DNA of 64,000 bases, taken from Natronohydrobacter thiooxidans. GTDB taxonomy: Bacteria; Pseudomonadota; Alphaproteobacteria; Rhodobacterales; Rhodobacteraceae. This document shows positions 36,247 to 43,729 of this stretch, piece after piece (the first letter of the stretch is position 1; each line of letters starts with the position of its first letter). Location: assembly GCF_001884735.1 (NCBI RefSeq), contig NZ_MJAP01000014.1, positions 25,605 to 89,604 of the forward strand, in the 5' to 3' direction. Position numbers and translations under genes: made by a program. The notes under the pieces were generated by a model, which ran no database searches, was not told the DNA's origin, and saw nothing but the letters and a program-made list of their open reading frames with translations.

Positions 36247-36444
36247 TTTTCAGAAAATCACTGACCCGAAGGTGCCGACGCAGGGTGTTGTTGCGGCATC
36301 AGGATCCCTGCCATCCTGCGGCGCGGTATTTTGCCCGCACTGAAACCGGATCCGTGCCGAACGAGTTGTACATTTGCGTGCAGGCTTGCATTCCGCAAAG
36401 AAACGGGCAGGCATGTCATAGGAATTCTGGCAGGATGGGCCGAT

Positions 36445-38280
36445 ATGACCGTACCGCACCTTCTCATCCTTGCCATCCTGACCGGGACCATGAGCCTGTT
36501 CCTCTGGGGCCGCCTGCGCCATGACATCGTGGCGCTGATGGCGCTGATGACCTGCGTCATGGCCGGGCTTGTTCCGGTGACCGAGGCTTTCACCGGGTTC
36601 GGCCATCCCGCAGTGATCACTGTGGCCTGTGTGCTGGTGCTCAGCCGGGGATTGCAGAATACCGGCGCCGTGGACTGGCTTGCGCGTACCGTCCTGCCGC
36701 GTGAAGCGGGGCATATCACCAGCATGGCGGCGCTGATGGGGCTGGGGGCGATCCTGTCGGGCTTCATGAACAATGTGGGTGCGATGGCACTTCTGATGCC
36801 GGTCGCCGTGCAATGGTCGGCGCGGCTGGATCTGACGCCGGGGCAGGTGCTGATGCCGCTGGCCTTTGGCACGATCCTTGGCGGGATGACCACGCTGATC
36901 GGCACACCGCCCAATCTGATCGTCTCGGGGTTTCGCGCCGAGGCGGGGCCGGGCCCTTTCGCCATGTTCGATTTCGCACCGGTGGGCGTGGCTGTGGCGC
37001 TGGCCGGTGTGGTTTTCGTGGTGCTGGTCGGCTGGCGTCTGGTGCCCGCGCGCAAGGCCTCTGCCGTCGAAGGATTCGAGACCGGCACTTATCTCACCGA
37101 AGTGCGCGTGCCCGAGAAAAGCAAGGCCGTGGGCCTGACCCTGCGCGCCTTCGAGAACGAGATAGAAGACAGCGAATCGCAGGTCGTGGGCCTTGTGCGC
37201 AACGAGGTGCGGCTGACCGCACCCCATGGCGGGCGGCGTATCCGGGTCGATGACATTCTGGTGCTGGATGCCGATGTCACGGGCCTGGCCAAGGCGCTGG
37301 CCGTGTTCGGGATCAAGCTGGAAGAGCAGGGGCCCTCGTCAGAAGAGGACAGCGAGACGGAACAACCCGTCGCAGAGAGTAAACCGGATGCAGGGTCGGA
37401 TGAGGATGACGGAAAACGCGACGCCGATATCGTGCTGCGCGAACTGGCGGTGCTGCCGGGCGCGCAGATCGTCGGGCGTTCAGCCAGCGATCTGCGGCTG
37501 CGCACGCGCTATGGTCTGAATCTGCTTGCGGTGTCACGCCATGGCCATCCGCCACGCGCGCGGCTGCGCACGCTGAAAGTGAAAGCAGGCGATTTGCTGC
37601 TGATGCAGGGCCCGGCCGAGGTGATGGCCGATTTCATCAATGACATGGGCTGCGTGCCGCTGGGCGCGCGCGAACTTCGCATCCCTGACAAACGTATGGC
37701 ACTCATCGCGGGCGCGATTATGCTGGGGTCGGTGGGGATCGTGACAGCCGGGCTGTTGCCGGCGCCAGCGGCCTTCATGCTGGGGGTGATCGCTTCGATG
37801 CTGTTGCGCACAGTGCCGCCGCGTCAGGTCTATACGGCGATTGACTGGCCGGTGATCGTGCTCCTGGCCGCACTCATTCCGGTGGCCGGTGCGATGCAGC
37901 AAACCGGCGCGGCGGATCTGCTGGCGCGGTTTCTGGTCGGGACCATCGCGCAGGGCAATGCCATCGCCGCGCTGGCTGTGGTGCTGGTCACGACCATGTT
38001 CTTGTCAGATGCGATGAACAATGCCGCCACGGCGGCGGTGCTCTGTCCCATCGCGCTTGGCATTGCGGCAACCCTGGGCGTCAATCCCGACAGTTTCCTG
38101 ATGGCGGTGGCCATCGGGGCCTCCTGCGCCTTTCTCACGCCGATCGGGCATCAGAACAACACGCTGATCCTTGGCCCCGGCGGATTTCGCTTCGGGGATT
38201 ACTGGCGACTGGGCGTGCCGCTGGAACTGCTGGTGGTCGCGGTCAGCCTGCCGCTTCTGCTGATCGTCTGGCCGCTTTAG
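36445..38280 (+). CDS. SLC13-type permease with two RCK/TrkA-C domains
   Basis: The 611-residue inner-membrane protein has an N-terminal half with about five helices and the ion-transporter motif FMNNVGAMALLMPVA, a cytoplasmic middle with two TrkA-C domains (about 215-290 and 330-410), and a C-terminal half with SDAMNNAATAAVLCPIA and AFLTPIGHQNNT. This is the anion:sodium symporter (SLC13/DASS, SAC1-like) architecture, often for sulfate or dicarboxylates; the substrate is not shown. Between the two TrkA-C domains lies an unusual acidic insert (about 293-328). The ATG at 36445 follows AGGATGGG. It stands alone after tRNA-Pro. Confidence 0.85.
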   Translation: MTVPHLLILAILTGTMSLFLWGRLRHDIVALMALMTCVMAGLVPVTEAFTGFGHPAVITVACVLVLSRGLQNTGAVDWLARTVLPREAGHITSMAALMGLGAILSGFMNNVGAMALLMPVAVQWSARLDLTPGQVLMPLAFGTILGGMTTLIGTPPNLIVSGFRAEAGPGPFAMFDFAPVGVAVALAGVVFVVLVGWRLVPARKASAVEGFETGTYLTEVRVPEKSKAVGLTLRAFENEIEDSESQVVGLVRNEVRLTAPHGGRRIRVDDILVLDADVTGLAKALAVFGIKLEEQGPSSEEDSETEQPVAESKPDAGSDEDDGKRDADIVLRELAVLPGAQIVGRSASDLRLRTRYGLNLLAVSRHGHPPRARLRTLKVKAGDLLLMQGPAEVMADFINDMGCVPLGARELRIPDKRMALIAGAIMLGSVGIVTAGLLPAPAAFMLGVIASMLLRTVPPRQVYTAIDWPVIVLLAALIPVAGAMQQTGAADLLARFLVGTIAQGNAIAALAVVLVTTMFLSDAMNNAATAAVLCPIALGIAATLGVNPDSFLMAVAIGASCAFLTPIGHQNNTLILGPGGFRFGDYWRLGVPLELLVVAVSLPLLLIVWPL

Positions 38281-38334
38281 GCCGCGCCCATAATACACCC
38301 GCTGCTGTCCGGGCTTCTGTCAGAGAGGTAAGCA

Positions 38335-39297
38335 ATGAAGATCTTTCACTGTCCGGGCTGCCGCGCTGATCTTTACTTCGACAATCTGGCCTGCAGTTGT
38401 GGGCTGGAGGTCGGCTATGACCCGGCGGCGCAGTCCTTCACCGGTTCACAGCATTTCTGTGCCAATCGCGACAGCATCGGCTGCAACTGGATCGCGGCCC
38501 CGGACCAGCCGCTTTGCGAAAGCTGCGGGATGACCAGCATGCACCCGGATCTGTCGGTGCCGGGCAATGAGATGCATTGGGCGCGCGCAGAGGCCGCCAA
38601 GCGCCATGTGCTGGCCGGGCTGATGCGCTGGGGCTGGTTCACGGCGGGCGACAGCGGCCCGCGCCCCGAGTTTCACATGCTGGCCGAGGCCACCTCCCAG
38701 GGGGCGGTCGATGTGACCATGGGCCATGCCGCTGGGCTTGTGACGATCAACCTGGCCGAAGCCGATGCGCTGGAGCGCGTGCGCCGCCGCGAGATGCTGG
38801 GCGAACCCTACCGTACCCTCATCGGCCATTTCCGCCATGAAATCGCGCATTTCCTGTTCGAGCGCCTGTCCGGTCGCGGCAGCTTCCTTGCGGATTTCCG
38901 CGCGCTTTTCGGGGATGAGCGGCAGGATTACCGCGCCGCGCTTGCGCGGCATTATGCGGATGGGCCGCCCCCGGACTGGCAAAGCGCCCATGTCACCGCC
39001 TATGCCGCCGCCCATCCGCATGAGGACTGGGCCGAAAGCGCGGCCCATGCCATGCATCTGACCGATCTGACGGACAGTTTCTGCGCGGCTGGCCTTGGAC
39101 TGGGGGATGTCATCGCGCAGGGATATGATGCCTTTCGCGACACCGATCCCGCGCGGCTTCTCGACAGGGCCATCGCCATCGGGGTTGCCATGAACCATGT
39201 CAACCGCGCGGTCGGCCAGCCCGATATCTATCCTTTTGTCAACACAGCCGTGGCGCGCGAGAAGCTGGGATTCGCGCTCGGATGGCTTTCCGCGTGA
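38335..39297 (+). CDS. Zinc-ribbon zinc-binding metallopeptidase
   Basis: The 320-residue protein has an N-terminal zinc-ribbon-like region with cysteines in CPGC, CSCG, CANR, CNW and CESCG patterns (residues 6-64), and a peptidase-like domain with HFRHEIAHFLFERL (about 165-178), that is the HEXXH motif with a further Glu-His pair in HEDWAESAAH. This is the putative zinc-binding metallopeptidase (Peptidase_Mx) pattern. No signal peptide is seen. Its substrate is unknown. It begins 54 bp after the permease and converges on hutC. Confidence 0.82.
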   Translation: MKIFHCPGCRADLYFDNLACSCGLEVGYDPAAQSFTGSQHFCANRDSIGCNWIAAPDQPLCESCGMTSMHPDLSVPGNEMHWARAEAAKRHVLAGLMRWGWFTAGDSGPRPEFHMLAEATSQGAVDVTMGHAAGLVTINLAEADALERVRRREMLGEPYRTLIGHFRHEIAHFLFERLSGRGSFLADFRALFGDERQDYRAALARHYADGPPPDWQSAHVTAYAAAHPHEDWAESAAHAMHLTDLTDSFCAAGLGLGDVIAQGYDAFRDTDPARLLDRAIAIGVAMNHVNRAVGQPDIYPFVNTAVAREKLGFALGWLSA

Positions 39298-39303
39298 CCT
39301 GTG

Positions 39304-40008
39304 TCAGATCCCGGTCTTCAGCCGCTGCCCCGCCGCATGATAGAGCCGCAGCAGCCCGATAGGTTTGGATTGCCGCCAGCTTACCCGCGTCACCAGCAGG
39401 CTGGGGCTCTGCGCGGGCTGGTCGAAATGGTGCGCCAGTCCGGCGGGCAGGGCGATGGCCTCGATCTCGATCTTCGCGCGGGTCAGTGGCGCGTTGTGCA
39501 ACAGCCATTCATCCACCGGCTGGCTGCGCAGGTGATCCGGGTCAAGCCCGCGCACCATGGCGGGCACCAGCCAGCGATCCTCGATCTGATGGGCTGCGCC
39601 ATCCGCCAGATAAAGCGCCAGAACATGCAGCAGTTCCCCTCCGGGGGGCAGACCCAGCTTTGCGGCAATCTCCTCAGGCGCGCGCTCCGGGCCTGCCTGC
39701 AGCAAGCGGTATCCCGGCTCGGAGCCAGCCGCGCGGATTGCCTCGCGCAGGATCGGCACTTCCAGCGGGGCCTTGCGTGTCGGATTGGCCGCGACAATCG
39801 TTCCGCCCTTGCGCCTGCGCTCCAGAAATCCGGCGGTCGCCAGATCGCGCAGGGCCCGGCCCACGGTCGAGCGCGTGCAGTCATAATGCGCCGCAAGCTC
39901 GATCTCACGCGGGATCTTGTCGCCGGGTTTCCACTGGCCGGACTGGATCTGCTCCAGCACATCGCGCCGGATCGCCTTCCAGTCAAAGGGGAGGGTGTCC
40001 TTGCTCAA
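39304..40008 (-). CDS. hutC: GntR-family histidine-utilisation repressor HutC
   Basis: The 234-residue protein has an N-terminal GntR winged helix (about 10-75, PREIELAAHYDCTRSTVGRALRDL) and a C-terminal UTRA ligand domain (about 95-230), the HutC layout. In other proteobacteria HutC is released by urocanate. Its start overlaps the hutF stop by 4 bp, so it is expressed with the pathway it controls. An imperfect palindrome in the hutF-hutG space (41399-41412) is a candidate operator. Without hutU/hutH in view, the natural inducer here is open. Confidence 0.85.
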   Translation of the reverse strand: MSKDTLPFDWKAIRRDVLEQIQSGQWKPGDKIPREIELAAHYDCTRSTVGRALRDLATAGFLERRRKGGTIVAANPTRKAPLEVPILREAIRAAGSEPGYRLLQAGPERAPEEIAAKLGLPPGGELLHVLALYLADGAAHQIEDRWLVPAMVRGLDPDHLRSQPVDEWLLHNAPLTRAKIEIEAIALPAGLAHHFDQPAQSPSLLVTRVSWRQSKPIGLLRLYHAAGQRLKTGI

Positions 40009-41378
40009 ACAAGCTCCTTCAATCGCTCCACGACGCGCCGATACTCCGCCACGATCCTGTCACGCCGGATATGCCGACCCTGCGTCACCAGATGGCGCCC
40101 CGCAGACCAGACCTCGGCAATGGCACGGTGATCGGCTGCAAAGATCAGAGTGTCAAGAGCCGCATCCCCCTCGCGCACGGCCAGATCGGGCTGGCTGTCA
40201 TCCAGCGCCACCAGATCCGCCCAATAGCCCGCAGCGATCCGCCCGGTCTGACGCCCGGCGGCCCTGGCCCCGCCGTCGCAGGCCCCTTGCCACAGCACCC
40301 GCCCGGTGGACCGCCCGGCAACGGCCAGAATCGCCCGGCCCCGGTCGCGCAGGCGCTGCGAATATTCCAGCGCCCGCAATTCCTCGATCACGGAAATGCG
40401 GATATTCGAATCGCTGCCGATCCCGAAGCTGCCCCGTGCCGAGAGATAGCGTGGCGCGTCAAAAATCCCGTCGCCAAGGCTGGCTTCGGTGATCGGGCAC
40501 AGCCCCGCGACCGCCCCTGATCCCGCAAGCTGGATCGTCTCATTGGGCGTCATCTGGGTGCAATGGATGAAGCACCATTTTTCGGACAGGGGCAGATTGT
40601 CCAGCACCCATTCCACCGGACGCGCGCGCAATGCGGCCTCGACCTCTGCGACCTCGGCTTCCTGCTCGGCCAGATGCATATGGATGACCCGGCCTTCTGC
40701 CAGTTCAAGGCAGAGGTTCAGATCCGCAGGCGCGACGGCGCGCAAGGAATGGGGCGCGATTCCCAGCGCGGCATCCTGCCCAAGCTGCGCGACAGCGGCG
40801 GCAGAACCAGCAACAAGGGCGGCATAGCCCTCGGGGTCATTGCCGAAACGCTGCTGGCCGGGGGCGAGCCGACGGCGGTCGCAGCCGCCATAGCGATAGA
40901 GCACCGGCAGGAGCGTCAGACCGATCCCGCTGTCCTGCGCGGCGGCGCAGATGCGCCCGGCCATCTCGGCACGATTGTCATAGGGCAGGCCGCCGGGCTG
41001 GTGATGCAGATAATGAAACTCGACCATCGCCCCATAGCCCGCCTCAAGCGATTCCATCTGCACCAGAGCGGCGATGGCCTGACAATCCTCGGGGCTGAGA
41101 TGGTCCAGAAAGCGAAACATCAGCTGTCGCCAGGTCCAGAACGTGTCGCGCGGATCGGGGCCGCGCGCCTCGGTAAGCCCTGCCATAGCGCGCTGAAACG
41201 CGTGGCTGTGCAGGTTTACGGGGGCGGGCAGCAGGGTGCCGATGCGGGTTCCGACCGGTGGCTGATCCGTTGTGACCTCTGCGATCCGGCCCAGATCGTC
41301 CAGATCGACGCGGACATGCTTTGCCCAACCATCAGGCAGCAGGGCGGCACGCGCCCAGAGAGTATTTGCAGGATTCAT
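40005..41378 (-). CDS. hutF: Formimidoylglutamate deiminase HutF
   Basis: HutF converts N-formimino-L-glutamate to N-formylglutamate and ammonia, in the five-step histidine pathway. The 457-residue amidohydrolase-fold protein shows metal and catalytic residues in NLHSHAFQRAM (first metal-binding HxH), RVIHMHLAEQ, FIHCTQMTP and GIGSDSNIRI (the last Asp). An alternative start at 41384 is possible; I chose 41378 because GAAG lies just before it and the MNPANTLWARAALL start is typical. It is divergent from hutG and overlaps hutC. Confidence 0.93.
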   Translation of the reverse strand: MNPANTLWARAALLPDGWAKHVRVDLDDLGRIAEVTTDQPPVGTRIGTLLPAPVNLHSHAFQRAMAGLTEARGPDPRDTFWTWRQLMFRFLDHLSPEDCQAIAALVQMESLEAGYGAMVEFHYLHHQPGGLPYDNRAEMAGRICAAAQDSGIGLTLLPVLYRYGGCDRRRLAPGQQRFGNDPEGYAALVAGSAAAVAQLGQDAALGIAPHSLRAVAPADLNLCLELAEGRVIHMHLAEQEAEVAEVEAALRARPVEWVLDNLPLSEKWCFIHCTQMTPNETIQLAGSGAVAGLCPITEASLGDGIFDAPRYLSARGSFGIGSDSNIRISVIEELRALEYSQRLRDRGRAILAVAGRSTGRVLWQGACDGGARAAGRQTGRIAAGYWADLVALDDSQPDLAVREGDAALDTLIFAADHRAIAEVWSAGRHLVTQGRHIRRDRIVAEYRRVVERLKELV

Positions 41379-41398
41379 CTTCATATTGACACGCATAT

Positions 41399-41412
41399 TA
41401 TGTTTAAGCATA
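41399..41412. promoter_or_regulatory. Candidate HutC operator between hutF and hutG
   Basis: TATGTTTAAGCATA is an imperfect 14-bp palindrome (TATG...CATA) in the AT-rich 69-bp space between the divergent hutF and hutG starts. A second short palindrome CATATTATG overlaps its left side. It would allow one regulator to control both directions; that HutC binds it is inference. Confidence 0.45.
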
Positions 41413-41447
41413 AAATTGCACAAAGACCGATCTCATGGAATAGCAAA

Positions 41448-42260
41448 ATGCACGACGCCGCCATTACCGGAATTGACCTGCCCGCCGTTTCCGTCGCCCA
41501 AGGCGACTCGGCGCTGGTTCTGGGTGTGCCGCATGGCGGCACCTTCCTGCCTGATCCGGTTCTGGCCGCGCTCAATGAAACCGGGCGCGGGCTTTCTGAT
41601 ACCGACTGGCATATGGCGCGGCTTATTTCCGGTCTTGTTCCCGGCGCGACTGTGGTCGCGGCGAAGTTCCACCGCTACCTGATCGACGCCAATCGCGACC
41701 CGTCAGGCGCAAGCCTCTATCCGGGGCAGAACACGACCGGGCTGGTGCCGCTGACCGATTTTGACGGGGTGAATATCTGGGACCGTCCGCCCGACGCGCC
41801 CGAGATCGAGGCCCGCCGCGCCCAGTGGCACGCGCCCTATCACGCCGCGCTGGAGGCCGAACTGGACCGTGTGCAGGCGCTGCATGGCCATGTCGTGCTC
41901 TTTGACTGCCATTCGATCCGCTCGCAGATCCCCTTCCTGTTTGACGGCCGCCTGCCGGATTTCAACATCGGCACCAATCGCGGCACGACCTGCGCCGCGG
42001 AACTCGAAGCGATCACGCTGCGCCATTGCGCGCAGGCAGAAGGCTACACACATGTCCTGAATGGCCGTTTCCTCGGGGGCTGGACGACACGCCATTACGG
42101 GCGGCCCGAACACGGGCGGCACGCGATCCAGCTCGAACTGGCGCAATCGACCTATATGCACGAATCCCCGCCCTGGAACTGGGACGAGGAGCGCGCGGCA
42201 AGGCTGCGCGCCGTGCTCGCGCCCTTGCTGGCCGAACTGGCCGCATGGAAGCCGGACTGA
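41448..42260 (+). CDS. hutG: N-formylglutamate deformylase HutG
   Basis: HutG hydrolyses N-formyl-L-glutamate to glutamate and formate, the last step of the HutF route. The 270-residue protein has the FGase-family motifs LGVPHGGTFLP, FDCHSIRSQIPFLF with metal-binding Asp-Cys-His, and IGTNRGTTC. The ATG at 41448 has only a weak A-rich region upstream. A TAXI-type TRAP transporter operon follows after 30 bp on the same strand, so uptake and use of the substrate are probably expressed together. Confidence 0.93.
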   Translation: MHDAAITGIDLPAVSVAQGDSALVLGVPHGGTFLPDPVLAALNETGRGLSDTDWHMARLISGLVPGATVVAAKFHRYLIDANRDPSGASLYPGQNTTGLVPLTDFDGVNIWDRPPDAPEIEARRAQWHAPYHAALEAELDRVQALHGHVVLFDCHSIRSQIPFLFDGRLPDFNIGTNRGTTCAAELEAITLRHCAQAEGYTHVLNGRFLGGWTTRHYGRPEHGRHAIQLELAQSTYMHESPPWNWDEERAARLRAVLAPLLAELAAWKPD

Positions 42261-42290
42261 ACAGTAGAAACCACCAACACGGAGAGAGAA

Positions 42291-43262
42291 ATGAAACACC
42301 TGACCAAATCCTTCTGCGCGCTGACACTTTCGGCCATGGCCCTTGCGGCCCCGGCCATGGCGCAGGAACGCGTCTTTGTCGGCATCGCCACGGGTGGCAC
42401 CGGCGGCACCTATTACCCACTGGGCGGCATGCTCGCGCAGCTCATCTCGAACAATGCCGAGCTTGAAGGCCGCCGCATTTCTGCGACTGCTGAAACCGGC
42501 AATGCCTCGGTCGCCAATGCTGGCCTGCTGGCACAGGCGGAAATCGAAACCGCCTTCATCGCCGCCGATATTCTGGACGCAGCTTACCGTGGCGTAAACC
42601 AGTTCGAAGGCAATGCCGCCGAGAATATCCGCGCGCTCGGCTCGCTCTATCCCGAAACCGTGCAGCTTGTGGCGCGTGCGGGTGCCAACATCGGCAGCTT
42701 TGCCGATATGGCGGGCAAATCGGTTTCTTCCGGTTCGCCCGGGTCGGGCCAGTGGCAGCTTCTGGGCGATTTGCTGGAAGCGCATGGCATGACGCGCGAG
42801 GATGTGTCCGAGGATTACTCCTCCTTCGCGCAATCCGCCGACAAGCTGCGCGACGGCAATCTGGATGCCTCGCTGATCACGGCAGGGATCCCCACCGCAT
42901 CGATCACTGAACTCGCCAATGGCCATGACATTACCATCGTGCCCCTGACCGGTGCAGAAATCGAAGCCCTGCAAGAGGTGCAGCCCTATTACGCTTCGGT
43001 CACACTGCCCGCCGGAACCTATCGCGGGGTGGATGCGGATGTAGAGACGCTGGCCGTGCGCGCGATCTGGGCCACGCATGCCGATCTGGACGAGGATCTG
43101 GCCTATGCCATGGTCAAGGCGCTTTATGAAAACACCGAGACACTTGCGCAGGTGCATGTCATGGGCGCGCAGATCTCGCTGGAAACAGCGCTGGAATCCG
43201 TCTCGGTCCCGCTGCATCCGGGCGCCGAGCGTTTCTACCGCGAAATGGGTCTGATCGAGTGA
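42291..43262 (+). CDS. TAXI-family TRAP solute-binding protein
   Basis: The 323-residue periplasmic protein has a signal peptide (SFCALTLSAMALAAPAMAQ, cleavage after AMA) and the TAXI fold signature VGIATGGTGGTYYPLGGMLAQLI at its mature start (shown here as GIATGGTGGTYYPLGG), with NAGLLAQAEIETAFI and VSSGSPGSGQWQLLGDLL further on. TAXI proteins bind ligands such as glutamate; its genetic link to hutG suggests histidine, urocanate, formiminoglutamate or glutamate. The ATG follows GGAGAGAGAA. The next gene overlaps by 4 bp. Confidence 0.93.
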   Translation: MKHLTKSFCALTLSAMALAAPAMAQERVFVGIATGGTGGTYYPLGGMLAQLISNNAELEGRRISATAETGNASVANAGLLAQAEIETAFIAADILDAAYRGVNQFEGNAAENIRALGSLYPETVQLVARAGANIGSFADMAGKSVSSGSPGSGQWQLLGDLLEAHGMTREDVSEDYSSFAQSADKLRDGNLDASLITAGIPTASITELANGHDITIVPLTGAEIEALQEVQPYYASVTLPAGTYRGVDADVETLAVRAIWATHADLDEDLAYAMVKALYENTETLAQVHVMGAQISLETALESVSVPLHPGAERFYREMGLIE

Positions 43263-43729
43263 TCGGGACGGGCTGGCGCGGCTTTGCCGCGCTGTGCCTG
43301 ATAGGACTGGCCACGGGCGGCCCCGCTGCCGCCCGTGCCTGCGAGGCCACGTTGATCGAACTGGTCAGCATACGCGACGGGACAATTCTGGCGCAGATCG
43401 ACGGCCCCGAATTCGCACTTGCCTGGCGTCATTCCGTGACCCTGACCGAAGTGCGCGCAGACTATCGCCTGATGCCGGGGCGCGGGATCGTGCAGACCGC
43501 CGAGCGCTTTGCCGCCCATGGTCCGGGCATGGCGCATGAGGGGGCGGGCTGGCGCAGCGAGAACGGGCTGATGCTGGTCGAACTTGACCGCGACATCGAC
43601 CGCCTGATCCTGCGCGCGGCGCCTGAACATGAAAACCGGCTTCTCGCCGCTGCCGATGTGATCGACCTGACCCAATGGCCCGCAATACCGCTCGAAATCC
43701 GGGCGGTGGATTGCAAGGAAACCGAATGA
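43259..43729 (+). CDS. DUF1850 protein of the TRAP operon
   Basis: The 156-residue protein starts at a GTG that overlaps the stop of the binding-protein gene (GTGA). It has an N-terminal signal-like helix (FAALCLIGLATGGPAAARA) and the DUF1850 pattern with FALAWRHSVTLTEVRADYRL and GPGMAHEGAGWR. DUF1850 genes regularly lie beside TAXI-TRAP permeases, so it is probably an accessory periplasmic part of the transporter. Its biochemical role is not known to me. Its stop overlaps the permease start. Confidence 0.85.
   Translation: MIGTGWRGFAALCLIGLATGGPAAARACEATLIELVSIRDGTILAQIDGPEFALAWRHSVTLTEVRADYRLMPGRGIVQTAERFAAHGPGMAHEGAGWRSENGLMLVELDRDIDRLILRAAPEHENRLLAAADVIDLTQWPAIPLEIRAVDCKETE

Noticed and set aside
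35999..36247. An 82-codon minus-strand frame covering tRNA-Pro, starting [20 protein letters not shown]
   Set aside because: This peptide is a well-known false prediction made by translating the antisense of a tRNA gene; the tRNA cloverleaf is complete.
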